Assembly: GCA_033065855.1 (NCBI GenBank) | Contig: JAVXUO010000326.1 | Location: 1-64,000, forward strand | Direction of reading: 5' to 3' | Source of the DNA: Escallonia rubra | Lineage: Eukaryota; Streptophyta; Magnoliopsida; Escalloniales; Escalloniaceae | DNA length: 64,000 nt | Shown: positions 10,965 through 22,413 of the stretch, in pieces | How the letters are laid out: the number at the start of each line of letters is the position of its first letter | Position numbering within the stretch: position 1 is the stretch's first letter | Translations under genes and position numbers: made by a program | The notes under the pieces: model-generated | The model's input: only the letters and a program-made list of their open reading frames with translations | Database searches by the model: none | Told to the model about the DNA's origin: nothing

Positions 10965-11205
10965 GGTGCCTGGGGCACGTGTTGTGAAGGTGGTGCGGCG
11001 ACGATCGTCGCGAAGCAATACTTGGTGTCGGGGCACGTATCATGAGAATGGCGCAAGGGCGCAGCGACGAACGTCGCGGAGCAATATTTGGTGCCGGGGC
11101 ACGTATCATGAGAACGGCGCAAGGGCGCGGCGACGAATGTCGCGGAGCAATATTTGGTGCCGGGGCACCTGTCCTGAGAATGGCGCAAGGGCGCGGGTCG
11201 TGTGT
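10965..11205. repeat. 58-66 bp tandem array, about four copies
   Basis: GGGGCACGT or a close variant occurs at 10972, 11030, 11096 and 11162. The units contain GGCGCAAGGGCGCGGCGACG and are CpG-rich. Confidence 0.85.
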
Positions 11206-11479
11206 CCCGAAGACAGGATGTGAGCTAAGTGTACCTGTCATAACAAGATAATGAATGCAATATGTAGTAGTGACAAAGTTGGGGAGTGATGGCATGCGGT
11301 TGCCAATGACGGGTTGTTCGTTGGTGGCGTGCGACTTTGGGTGACGGGCGTGGGTGACGAGCATCGCGGGAGCGGTGCGTGATCATGGGCGTTGGACGAG
11401 AGGCGTCACAGAGTTGATGTATAAACGTCTGTAAACATCGCGGAGGTGCAAAGACTCGAGAAAGTAAGTATGGAAAAAG

Positions 11480-12262
11480 GGGTGAACCATCGGGGGAAAG
11501 TGGCCAAGGCCAAGCCCCCCAGGAGGCCGAGGCTGACCCCTATGGCCTGGGGAAGGCCGAGGCCGACCCCCTGGGGTTGGCCAAGGCCAAATGGCCAACT
11601 CTCCTGAAGGAGCCCAGGGTCACTCCCCCCTCTTGGTGTACTTCGGGCACGCCGACGGTAGGTGTTTTGATGGGCAAATACAAATCCGAAAGTTTCATCA
11701 CGATGAGTGTGTCGATGCGAATCATACCTACACGACGAGCGAGATGTCAAAGTCACGCACAAAGCGTACGAAGCGAAAAAGGTGCAAAAAAAGGGTTGCG
11801 CGGAGGGGTGAACCACCGGGGGAAAGTGGCCAAGGCCAAGCCCCCCAGGAGGCCGAGGCCGACCCCTATGGCCTGGGGAAGGCCGAGGCCGACCCCCTGG
11901 GGTTGGCCAAGGCCATTTGCCCATCTGTCATTTTCGGAGCCCAAAGTCACTTCTCCTTTTGCAAACTTCGTGCGCGCCGTCGGTAGGTGTTTTGATGGGC
12001 AAATACAAATCCGAAAGTTGCGTTATGACGAGCGCGTTGCTAAGAATCGTACCCATATAGCGATTAAGGTGCCAAGGTTACGTACGGAGCATGCAAGGGG
12101 AAAGAAGTGCGAAAAAAGGGTATGCGGGGAAGGGGTGAACCACCGAGGGAAAGTGGCCAAGGCCAAGCCCCCCAGGAGGCCGAGGCCGACCCCTATGGCC
12201 TGGGGAAGGCCGAGGCCGACCCCCTGGGGTTGGCCAAGGCCATTTGCCCCCTGACCCCATTT
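11480..12262. repeat. 326-bp tandem array, about 2.5 copies, GC-rich
   Basis: GGTGAACCA starts at 11480, 11807 and 12133, a period of 326-327 bp. Each unit has a very GC-rich core built from GGCCAAGGCCAAGCCCCCC and GGCCGAGGCCGACCCC modules. Long open frames on both strands here are a by-product of the repeat and base composition. Confidence 0.9.
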
Positions 12263-12734
12263 CTCCAAATGTGCCGTCGGCCAATGTTTTTTATGAAAGG
12301 GTCTTCGAATGGTCTTGGCGTTACGAACGTGCTAGCGTTTTAGTGACGTCGATGCGAAAATAATATGTCTAAGTTGCGCACAAAGTGCGCGGAACGAGAA
12401 AAATACGTGTCTCGGGCGCACGGGCGCTGACCGGTTTGATGCGTTGAAAAATTGCCCGTTGACAATGTTGACGTGTTCGCGTGAAATGGGACCCCTATTG
12501 GGCCCTTGGGTACGACCAGAATAGGTTGGGAACAAAGATTAAAGGATGCACAAGTTTGAGGCTTAGTGGCTTGAACCTCTGAAGGCCTAGAGATTATGAA
12601 CAAAGCTTAGAAAGACCCTTCGCCTTGTTCTGCACAATTTGCTTGTGTTGGGATAAATAAATCTCTTTCCAAGCTTTAAGTGTTCGGAATGAAAATAGGT
12701 TTCGGGATACGTCTCAGAGGATCAGTCAGTCCGA

Positions 12735-13112
12735 TCTTAATGTAGAGTCTAAAGGGGAGAAGGATCTTACCTTTCATAGTGAATTAGACCTTCTTTTTAA
12801 CCTCAATGAAGTTGTCTAGGCCGGAGAGCTACATATAAATGGCTTGTTTTTGGGGATTAAAATAGTAGAATTTTTACATATTGTTGTAAGAAAAATTAGG
12901 CGAGCTCAAAACAAAACTCATTACTTAAAGGACGTTTTTGGCACCTTGATTTTTGGTCCTAATAACATTAGGAACCTGGCCATCTAACACTTCTCAGGAA
13001 TTCTTGTTTTTAGTTCTATCAGCAGGCCTCTTTCTTAATTCACACCCTCTATCGAGCACTTTTAACACAAAGTTGTCCCTGAATACATTGCCAAATATGT
13101 TTTCCCTTAACT
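12735..13112. other. unassigned stretch, possibly retroelement-derived
   Basis: Weak minus-strand open reading (about 12950-13100) is visible but carries no diagnostic motif. No RNA gene is seen. Confidence 0.3.
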
Positions 13113-15600
13113 TGTCACGGCCCAAATCCACGGGTGAGCCCATGAGTTAGGCCTGTGATTGGCCGCAGGCCCACTAAACTTCCACCAGGACTCTGCCAGA
13201 CCTACTACAACCTGTACTCAGAAATTCAATCCAACTACTAAAATCTGAACAATTAATTGGCTACTAAGAGCCTCACTTAGGACTTCCTCAATAATTAAAT
13301 CAAAACCTTTAATTACATGCCGTTGACAATTATGAAGAATTTGAGGAGACCTAAGCTCCTTACATAAGTCCATCCATGAAAACTACCATAAGACCAAATT
13401 CTTAAAGTCAATAGACATTTCATTAATATAATAATTATCTTCAGGCGTCCCTCCCTCATGTTGCTCACAGGGATCTGCCTCTCTTAGACCATCACCTGAA
13501 AAATAAAAGAATGAGCGAGAGCCCAGCAAGTAGGCAAATCATGTTCCTAAAATAGGTTTTAGGGTTTAATAAACATGTCATGGTTTCTTCGTCTTAAAAC
13601 TGGTAACAATATCACATGAGTTACTATACACATATATTGATAAAGCAAATCATGCTTGCAAGAAACTCTTCCAAAACAAATACATAACGATGGCATTTAA
13701 ACTTCAAATGAAACTCTTTCCACGGTATGATGTGGTTAGCGTATGGTCCCACTGAGTAGGACCCAGAATCCCTCTTCCACCCGAGATAGACAATATTTAT
13801 GGACGCAGGGACGAACCATAATGCAATAGTACTATGCACCAATGTATGGTCATGTTAACCAAGACCCATAATCCACTTTCTCCCATGGATATGGGACACA
13901 ACAACCAATATTAACCTCTCAATATCGTATCACGATTCACACAGAGTTGTCAAAACAACACAACACTTACCATGGCAAATTTAATTCAATTTCTCATCAA
14001 TCAATTTCACAAAAGCAGAAGTATAAAAAATACTTTGAAACTTTTATTTGGTAAAGTCACGTATACATACACACACATACTTGGAATATGTTGCACGGAG
14101 AAACATGGTAGAAGTACTTACTTGGATAGCTAAGCGGTTCTAGTTCTTGTTCCCAAGTCTGCCCTAGCTCGAAAAATAAACAATAAACCATACGGATGTT
14201 ATTTATTGCTGCTCAATCATGCCTAGCTGCTAAATTTCTCTCAAGTGCATGAAATTACCAAAATGCCCCCGAACTCGTGCCAAATTACCAAAATACCTAT
14301 AATGCCTAACATACCACTACACCCCAAAAAATAACTCAAAACACTCTTTTAAATGACTAGGTTGTTTTTTGGACGAAAAGGACCTTTCTGAGAATTTTTC
14401 ATTCAGAACCCTAAATCGCTCCTTAAATTGAGAGTTAAGGATCCTCTTTAAAAAGTATATCAAACGGCGCTGGAATTCCATGAAATTTTAGATGCTCAAG
14501 CATCTCAATAAGATCAGATCACTGTAAAATTTTTGGCTAAAAATAATTTTGTTTACTATACCCAAAAAATTCCCAAAAAATTTGACGTCGAAGGTTTTGC
14601 AAAAATAAAGGGAGTTTTAGTTTTGCACTTTGCCTAAATCAATATGTAAATAGTCCTAAAAATTCCAAACATGGACTGCTCGCTAATAATATAATATTCA
14701 ACATTTTCTTCACTAAAATCTGCCAAAACCCTAGTTTATATGCTCTCTCTTCTTCCTCATCAACACAACCACCCACCCACATGCCACAGTTGTCCTTGGC
14801 CCAAGGCCACCATGGCCGTTCTGGCAACCTTTTTCTTTCCCTTCCACCACGTCAAATAACCACCCAAACCCTAATTCCCTTTCTCTCTTTCTCTCTCTAC
14901 CTTCTTTACACACTACTTCCACCATAGCTGCCCATGGCAGCCCTTCCCTCTCCCTTTACCCCTTTGTACTCTCATCTAATTCCCCTAAAAAAAACCCCAC
15001 GAACCTTCACCCATGGCTGCCCTCACCCAGCAGCACCTTTCCCCTCTATTTCCCCTTTTTTTCCTCACAACCCCCCCCCACCCCCCCACACACACACACA
15101 CCACACGGCTGCCCCCATGACAGCCTTCTTTTACCTCTCTTCCTCACTAACAAAAACACACACAAACACCTTCACAAAACCACCATCGCAGCACCCCCCT
15201 TCCCCCTTCTTCTTCACTCACAACACATCACAACACACCTAGCACCATCACCATCACGCTGCCCACCATGGCAGCCCCCTTTCCCCTTCTTCTTTACTCA
15301 CAACACACCACAAAACACCCAACACCATCACCATCGTGCTGCCCACCATGGCATCCCCCTTTCCCCCTCTTCCTCACTCACAACATACCACAAAACACCC
15401 AGAACCATCACCACCATACTGCCCACCATGGCAGCCCCCTTACACCGCATTAACACCCACCAAGCACACACCAAAACGCTACCAATTTCATACCAAAAAC
15501 ATATATGAAACATCCAAATTCATGGCTAAAATAAATAGAGAGTTAAGGAATTTTATTATCTTGAATTTCCCCTTGCCCTAGCCTTGTTTCTTCTATATCT
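13113..15600 (+). mobile_element. possible LTR of a plus-strand retroelement
   Basis: The block opens with TGTCACGGCCCAAATCC, a start typical of plant LTRs. It has a TATA-like stretch (TTTATATGC, near 14733) followed by a C/T/A-rich leader containing 80-bp tandem repeats. A matching right end and target duplication could not be found, so the extent and even the LTR identity are tentative. No coding domain is present. Confidence 0.35.
15241..15455. repeat. 80-bp tandem array, three copies
   Basis: GCCCACCATGGCA (third copy also GCAG) starts at 15261, 15341 and 15421, exactly 80 bp apart. Units are C-rich on the plus strand (CACTCACAACACACCACAAA), with more diverged copies upstream from about 14990. 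Confidence 0.85.
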
Positions 15601-17160
15601 CTCTCTTTCTCTTTGGACTTCACGTAAAGGGGTGGCATATTTGTGGGACGGCTGCCCTCTTAACGCTTCCTTTATCGAGGGGACTACGATTTTTCCCCGT
15701 GGGCAGTGAGCGTGCTGCGATAAAAAGGAGTTTTCAGAGCAGCCATAATCCCTAGGTCGGGTTAGGATGTAGAGGTGTACGAACTATAAGAATAGTCCGA
15801 GCGAAGACGGTATTCTTATTCCTCTTTTCATCTTATAACTATTTTTATTTGTTATATCGGTTATTAACTCTATCCATTTCAGGTTCCGGGAAAAGTGCTA
15901 AAGGGGACTTTCAAGATGATCCATAGTCTAAAGGAAATAGTCAACAAGCTGGCCATCGAGATCGTATGCAAGGATATCGCGAAGGGAGCAATCAGGACCT
16001 CTATGCCTCAACTGCGTGGAGGATCAGAAGCTTAGCCGCATAGAGCTTCCTCAGGCTGAACAAACAATGAAGCTTTGATGCCACCGAAAAGTGGACCAGC
16101 TCCCAAGACGGGAGGCAGGGTGAAGACACAAGCAACCAGCAGGCTTGCTCCTCGGCCCGTTCCCAAACCAGTCTCAGAGCTGAGGAATGGTTGGGAGCCT
16201 TCGAATACAGACAAAGGTAAATCACCGACTGTAGTTGCATCAAAGGGGAAGGAGAAGCTGCTAATCCGTCGCTCTTAAAGGTTAAAATGTATGTCGGCAC
16301 CCCTCAACGACTGAGAGGGTCACGATACGGGAGCCGACTTTAGGAAAATATTCGGTTGCTACCCCAGATGGAGGAATCTTCCTCCTACCTCCTATATAGC
16401 GACAATCAATCGTCTCTAAATGTTTCTAGTGGCTTGTATTTAGTGACGCTAAAAAAGTGCCGCTAATAATTATCGCTGAAAGTGTTAGAAGAAAAGCTAC
16501 TAAAAATATTTAGCAACTATTAATTGTCACTATACACGGAGTTGGAGAAAGATTATTACAACCCGGGTAGAAGCCAAAGTTTGTTCCCGACTTTAATGCT
16601 TTTCTTCTAGGACTTCAGAGATGATGCTTCGGAAGACGATTTTGAGTCCGAGGCTGAGCTTGTCTCTAGCTCCGTGGATAGCAAGCCAATCTCAAAAAGA
16701 CCTAGAGGGGGACACTAGAGTTGTAGCTCTGAGGAATCTCTATCTTAGAAACTATAGACTTCAATTTTTAATATTTAAATTTCTAGTAAAGTATTGATTT
16801 AATGTTTTAATTTACTTTTTTCTTATATTTGTATATTTTTGTGTGTATATACAGCACCAAAAGGAGTATGAGAAAGTATATCAACGAGCTACTTGAGAAT
16901 AGATACAAGGATTGACCAGAAAAATAAATTGGAATCTGTCAAAACTTTTACCAAATCAAAGAACCAGCAGGTAGGTAAGAGTCTGCATTTTCTACAATAC
17001 AATACTGCCACGGTTTAACTCCATGGACTACCGGCCGATTAGTCAAAGGAGCCTTTTTTCACAACCTTTATTTCAAACAAATTCGGCCCTTTTTACGAAA
17101 AACATTTAGTTTACCTGACTAATTCTGGTTTTAAAAACATAGACCACTTAGGTTTTTTCT
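15600..17160 (+). other. degraded retroelement internal region, no clear gene
   Basis: The short open frames here (for example around 16075-16278, Pro/Lys/Arg-rich) might be remnants of a gag-like N-terminus. An acidic Ser/Glu/Asp-rich reading near 16610-16710 is also visible. At about 16395-16545 the motifs TTTAGTGACGCTA, GTGCCGCTAA and TATCGCTG resemble worn CACTA subterminal repeats. None of these is firm. Confidence 0.3.
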
Positions 17161-17169
17161 TCTATTTAG

Positions 17170-17565
17170 CCTTGACGAGCTTTGCCCTACATATGAAGAA
17201 TTCTCAGCTTTGATGGATCTTCCTATCGAATTACGTGTTGTCATGCTCGTTGTTGAAGATAGATATTACATGTCACTTATGCTCCTTCTCGAGGTCACTG
17301 CGGAGCGTGCAAAACTTTTTATTCAAGGTAATCGCATTTTTCTTTCCTTACTTGTGGAATATTTCTCTAAAAAAACCGGATGAGTATGATAAACAATATG
17401 ACAATGGTAGAGTAACGGCCTTGGCCTTGTTCCTTACCAAGTATTTTACCATTGTGGGTAGTGGGGTTGCAGATGTAAGATTGGCGGATATCATATCTCA
17501 AGTGTCTCTTCAGGGCAAAACCTTAATGTTTGAGACTCGCTCTGGAATTGCTGCTTGGAATTGAT
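17170..17565 (+). pseudogene. retroelement-associated gag-like fragment, frameshifted
   Basis: A reading that starts LDELCPTYEEFSALM is followed, after at least one frameshift near 17330, by a conserved-looking segment (TALALFLTKYF, then GVADVRLADI). This organisation recalls plant retroelement N-terminal domains of the DUF7745/plant-mobile-domain kind, but I cannot assign it firmly. Stops and shifts continue through 18260, where reading in this direction ends next to the opposite-strand gypsy relic. Confidence 0.35.
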
Positions 17566-18206
17566 TTTTTCTGTGCCAAGGAGTCTAAAGACATCTGTTG
17601 GTATTGCAACTGGTGGATAACTCATGAAGCCATCTTACGGGCCATGCATATCACTGCTTATGTCTAATCAGTGTGCACCATTCATCTTTCTATCTCTTTC
17701 GGGATTTTTCACCAGTTCTTTTATGAGTGGATTGTCTGATTATCTTATATCAATTTTTTCATCGTGCCAGAGCTTACTCCCACCATGATGCAAACTATTT
17801 CCTAGGGGTGGGGGACCCATCCTCACCGATATCGTTCTATTGATTTCGAAGTGGACCGTACTGGCATAGCCCCTAATCCACCTCTATTGTCGAATGCTTA
17901 TGCCGGTTGGTTATGGCCTCGTGTCATGGAGACTGTTCTTGCCTTTGAGAGTAGGTTGCGGATTGAGTTAGATTAGGATTTTCTAGGCAGCAAGGAAACT
18001 AGATTCCTTGAGAAAGCCAAAGAGCAGGCACACATACACTCGACTCAAGTGTGTTCCAGTGGGATATCAATACGAGATACATAAATCCTTTTCATCTGGC
18101 ATTAACTTGGAACCACTTTTAGGAGAGGAACTGTATGATTCTATTAAAACCTCCAGAGGTATTGTTCGGTGCTTCAATCGTCCTCAAGCAAAGGGAGAGG
18201 CCAGGG

Positions 18207-18840
18207 TCATCTGGGTCTGCCGATCTTGGATAGGCTCCAGAATGTTCGAAAGAGAAGTTGGATAGGCTCCAGAATTTCCAAATCCAACCCATTACTATTT
18301 GCGGCTCTGTCAGGATATAGTTTCCATCTGGTTTCCTCCTCTATAACACAAATGTCCTCATTAGGAACACTGGCCTCCCATTCACTGGTGTCTTCAGTCG
18401 CACGATTTGCTAGCATATCAACCATATCCCTTCCTTTTAAAGACATTTGGGTGACATATGTGATGTCAAACTAAAAAAGTAGCAAGAGCCACTTAGCGGT
18501 GTGACTGGATAGGGCAGGCTTTTCAAAGAGATATTTAGTTCGGTCCATCTTAGCTAACAACATGATCGGGTAATCCAACACATGATATCATAGTTTTTGT
18601 GTTACCCACACCAACGACATGCACGTCTTTCTAGGGCCAAATAATCCACTTCACCTAGAATAACTCTTGCTGACGTAATAAATGGCTCTTTCTGTCATGG
18701 AATTTTCTAAGCGTTGGGCCAGCATGGCTTTAGCAGCTATATCCTTCACGGTTAAGTATAGGAGTAGAGGGTTTCTTGGCACCAGAGGGGCTAAGACTGG
18801 TGGATTACTTGGGGTATTCCATGATCTTGTCAAATGCCTC
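18207..18840 (-). pseudogene. gypsy RNase H region
   Basis: Minus-strand readings contain PVLAPLVPRNPLLLYLTV, followed by a YYVSKSYSR-like segment at 18833-18651. Further on (18446-18207) comes a KGRDMVDMLANR-type linker and a WKLYPDRAANSNG segment that corresponds to the start of the RNase H fold. The usual first catalytic Asp context FDGA is changed to PDRA. Frameshifts separate the pieces. The final piece overlaps an 18-bp direct duplication (about 18228 and 18263). Confidence 0.75.
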
Positions 18841-18899
18841 TTAGAATTGGGGATTACATTCCTTGGTTGAATCTTTCAGCAGTAATTTGAACATCGGCT

Positions 18900-19530
18900 C
18901 ACAGATCATTGTCAATTAGGATATGAAACGACTAATGTATTGGATCGTCCCCAAGAAACCTCGAATTTCTTTCTTGCTCCTTGGGGGTGGAAATTTTACT
19001 ATAGCCTCAGCCTTAGTCGGTCCACTTCTATGCCCCGTTTGCGAACCATGAATCTCAAAATCTTACCATAGTGCCTCTGAACATAATTTATGTGGGTTCA
19101 ATCTCGTATCTTATTGCTATAGTCTCTCAAAAATCTGAGCAGTGGTCCTCCTGCTTTTTGGAATTAATGATCATGTGATCCACATATATCTCTACTTCTC
19201 GATGGATCATGTCATGGAACAAGGTGGTGGCCGTGCACTGGTAAGTAGCCACACATTCTTTAACTCAAAAGGCATTACAGTGTAGCAACCAGAGGGTCGT
19301 GAAGGTAATTCTTTCCTGATCTTCAGGAACCGTCTTGATATAATTATATCCCGCAAAACAATTGACAAAGGAAACTAGTTCATGCTTTGTCGTATTGTCC
19401 GCAATCAAATCAACGATAGGGATGGGAAAGTCGTCTTTAAGAGATGATTTGTTGATATCTCTATAATACAAACACATCAAGACCTGATCGTGGGCTTTGA
19501 AACTGGTAATATGTTGTCCAACCAAAGAGG
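18900..19530 (-). pseudogene. gypsy reverse transcriptase region
   Basis: The minus strand shows YRDINKSSLKDDFPIP, then a FAGYNYIKTVPEDQE segment and TFTTLW, which are RT motifs in the correct order. The catalytic box at 19175-19186 reads YVDH instead of YVDD, so a metal-binding aspartate is lost. Further frameshifts separate the box from the upstream segment. Confidence 0.85.
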
Positions 19531-20859
19531 ATACTCCACGACTCTTATGAACCCTATGATGAGAGTTTCGTGACTTCTCTTAAACATTGGGGGACCATTT
19601 TTTGGGTCTTAAATTAAGGAGTTTTTGCTTGACAAGTTTAATCTCTGGGAAAGGTGGTAAGTCATGTTCAACAATTAAGGGATCAATGCCGGGCATATCA
19701 CAATATGACCAAGCGAATACGTCGACAAATTCTTTTAGAAGCATAGTCATCTCATCCATTTTCTATCTGGTCTAGGCTGACATTTTATTTTGATTTGTCT
19801 TGTATTTTCAAGTGTGCCTATGTTGATTACTACAATCTCTTCAGCTATCGACTTGACCCGATTAGATTCTCATTTTTTTTTTAACATTTTTTCCAAATAT
19901 TTGTTCTCTTCTTTGTCCAATAGCTGTGATTCATTACTAATCGAGTGGATTAATCGTCACAACTTATATTGGAAACCACGGGATAATAGAAATCAACTAT
20001 TATATCGTCAATCAGGTAGCTGAGAAAACACAATAGGAAAGCATGTTTAAATTCTCAAAAGACACAAAAGCATCTAGAGACTCGGCATCGAAATTAGATT
20101 CAACATCAAGACTATCCTTGGAGATCCCTCCCACAGCTAGCAATCCATACTCAAATTTCTAAAATTTAAGCCAGCCACCAATTGAGGTGATATGGTTGGT
20201 CGGATCATAATTCTGACTGTCCCTCTTACAGATAAGTACAAAGATGTGCATAACGTCGAAACATGCTAACATTGCTTCCAGTTCCGTGTAATCTATCCAA
20301 TTGGTCACGACTTTCTTAATTGGTTCCATTGTCAAACTCAGGACCTTTTTATTTTCCACCTAATCGCAAGCATAAATATCTCCCATCCATTTATCAATTC
20401 TTTGGTTTCCATATTCAATGTGGGGATTTTGGACAAAGCAAGGGAATCCAAGTATTGTCCTTACTCTCGAGCCTCCATCCTTTCTTTCTTAGTTGGTTTG
20501 TACCCCAATCTGAACTGGTCTTTCTTCTCCTTCAAAGCAAGTAAGTTAGGGAGACCCTAGCAGTTACGGCATAACCTTTATTCGGAAGATATTGAAATTT
20601 CCTCATCACTAAGAGAACAGAGGTGTTACTATATGGTGCAAAACGGAGAAAATTCTCACATTGGCAAACCTCGTCATACTCCCAGAATTGGACACGGTTA
20701 TTTTTCTTCAACCACTAAGAAGTAGGCCTAAAGAATCATACTGGACCATAATGTTGTCTTTATCATTTTCCGCTTGTCCTATCTAAGGGAGCTGAGGATC
20801 TCCCACAATAACGGTCCTATCCAACATAAACTTGACATTCTGGTGCAAGATTGAGGGTA
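19531..20859 (-). other. gypsy protease-RT linker, no clean domain
   Basis: This stretch is multiply frameshifted and contains only short open readings on either strand. By position it is the protease-to-RT connection of the minus-strand gypsy element. Confidence 0.5.
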
Positions 20860-21147
20860 TTACTCCAACTGAGTGGACCCAAGCAGGAGGTTGAAGGCAG
20901 CAGTAATGTCTGTTATCTGAAAGTCCACTTTAAAAGTGGCTATTCCAACAGACATGGAAAGCTTGAGTCCGCCAATGACCTCACGCCTCATCTTGTCATA
21001 GGCTCTCACTGTGATAAACTCAGAAGGATCAATCCCGAGGGCTTGGACAGTGCAAAATAGGTAGACATTGAGGGCAAAGCCATTGTTAATGAGGACCAAA
21101 GGAACTTTCTTATCGATGGCTCACAGAGTGATGCGTTCTGGCTTGGT
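20860..21147 (-). pseudogene. gypsy aspartic protease region
   Basis: Minus-strand reading VLINNGFALNV corresponds to the retropepsin active-site segment, in which Asp is normally found; here the residue is Asn (INNG instead of xDNG). It is followed by a LGIDPSEF and a RREVIGGLKL segment, as in plant gypsy proteases. Upstream, the frame runs through WTKPERITL directly into the edge of the LTR array, and resumes beyond it at 25012. Confidence 0.8.
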
Positions 21148-21152
21148 CCATT

Positions 21153-22401
21153 TGTGGCGAACCACGTCAACAAAATTCCTAACAAGAAAGGACTTTAGGA
21201 TTCGCCATCTTATTTAATTAGGAAAATAAGAAAAATATGAAAAACTCTAGAAATGACTCCAAAGTGTCCAAAACGACGACTAATCAAAGCAAAACAGGGA
21301 AATGATTTCGGGAACTAAGTTACGCAACGGGAAAGTGTTAGGCAGCCGCAACGCCCTTTCGGTCTCGACTTCATATCCATTGATTATTGGCCTTAAAAAC
21401 ATGAAACATGCAAAAATATGATAAAACTAAACCTAAGTTATTTTTTATGTTTTTGGCTTAAACTTGACATTCGGGGTCGAATTGCTTACGTATCCAATTA
21501 GACTAATCGGAATCCAAAACTACCATAGTTTGACTATGGTCCTACGGGAAGTAATCTATATTTCTAGCCTAGACGTAGACACAGAAATGTAAAAGACTCT
21601 TTTTTATATTTTGAACCGAAATGCGTTACAGAGTGGGGAGACAATCTATATGATTTTCTAATCTAGAAAGCTAGTAAAGATTACATCTTAAAGTAGCTTG
21701 CCTTCAAGACTCGAGTATGTTCTCTGAAGGATCCACGATGCAAATAATACACGGACTTTTGAAAAGTGAGTTTAAGTAGCTAGGATTCTCTCTCTCAAGA
21801 GAGAGAAAGAGAGAGAGAGAGCGTAGCACTTCGTGAAGAAATGATACACAAGCTCTAAAGAGAATAAGCTTTCTCCCCTTGAAAATGAAGGCTAAAGGCC
21901 GCCTTTTTTATAGTGCTTAGGGTCACAATATCTATTAAGATTGGCTATGCCAATCTTCAAGACTGGAGATAAGTCCGAATAAATGATAAAATCGTAGATT
22001 TACAAAAGTCAATTAACCTGTCGGTTCATCCAATAAATGAAGAAATAATTTTTTCAAATTTCGAGGCATTATCTGACCTTATTTTCAGTAATTATCTCTG
22101 ATTTCATAAATGAGATGTACCAAATTCAGGATAATTCATATCCTAGCCATAATATAGATTGATTTGATCTTGGTGTCAAGGATAATTCACATATCATATT
22201 CCAAATTATCTTGACAAACAAAATCAATTAAGTGATAAAATCTAGACCTTGAACTGGACTAGACTTAGACAATTAAACTAGACTGGACTAAATTAATTAA
22301 CTAGATCACATTACTAGGCCTAAACTCAATAATGCACTCTAATTAATAATATAGCCCACTAATATCTAATTATTAATGACTACAAAAATGGGGTGTCTAC
22401 A
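21153..22401 (-). repeat. LTR A of the array
   Basis: Minus strand: starts TGTAGACACCCCATTTTTG, ends GGTTCGCCACA. A TATAAAAAA box lies near 21904-21912. It carries a (GA)n tract at about 21789-21822 that the other copies lack, and is missing roughly 60 bp (a GGACTGGACATG-type segment near the start) that copies B and C share. Confidence 0.85.
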
Positions 22402-22413
22402 GAGAGTCACCAC
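22402..22413 (-). other. spacer 1: primer-binding-site-like 12-mer
   Basis: Minus strand GTGGTGACTCTC. After the first G this reads TGGTGACTCTC, which begins with TGG (the complement of a tRNA CCA end), as a primer-binding site directly after an LTR would. Confidence 0.7.

Larger units (their letters stand above)
9944..12728 (-). mobile_element. probable solo Ty3/gypsy-type LTR with repeat-filled U3
   Basis: In plus orientation the block begins TGTTACGATC at 9944 and ends GATCAGTCA at 12728, so it has TG...CA ends. It is flanked on both sides by the hexamer GTCCGA (9938-9943 and 12729-12734). On the minus strand a TATAAATA box lies at 10074-10081, and the stretch downstream of it (to 9944) looks like R/U5. 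Everything upstream of the box is tandem-repeat DNA. No coding domain was found inside. Gypsy elements normally leave 5-bp duplications, so a 6-bp one is slightly unusual and the exact ends remain tentative. Confidence 0.5.

Noticed and set aside
10505..11205. Regular 65-bp repeats that superficially resemble a CRISPR array
   Set aside because: The repeats are contiguous without unique spacers, the context is a plant LTR, and no cas-like gene exists in the window.
10436..11364. Overlapping minus-strand open frames of 111-160 codons
   Set aside because: They translate the 65-bp arrays; periods near multiples of three keep frames open by chance.
11577..12254. A 225-codon open frame in GC-rich DNA
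   Set aside because: It lies entirely in the 326-bp tandem array; both strands are open and the peptide is repetitive. No start context, introns or domain support a gene.
22402..22413. A tRNA gene fragment
   Set aside because: Only a 3'-end-like 12-mer is present, with no stem-loops; a primer-binding site explains it better.
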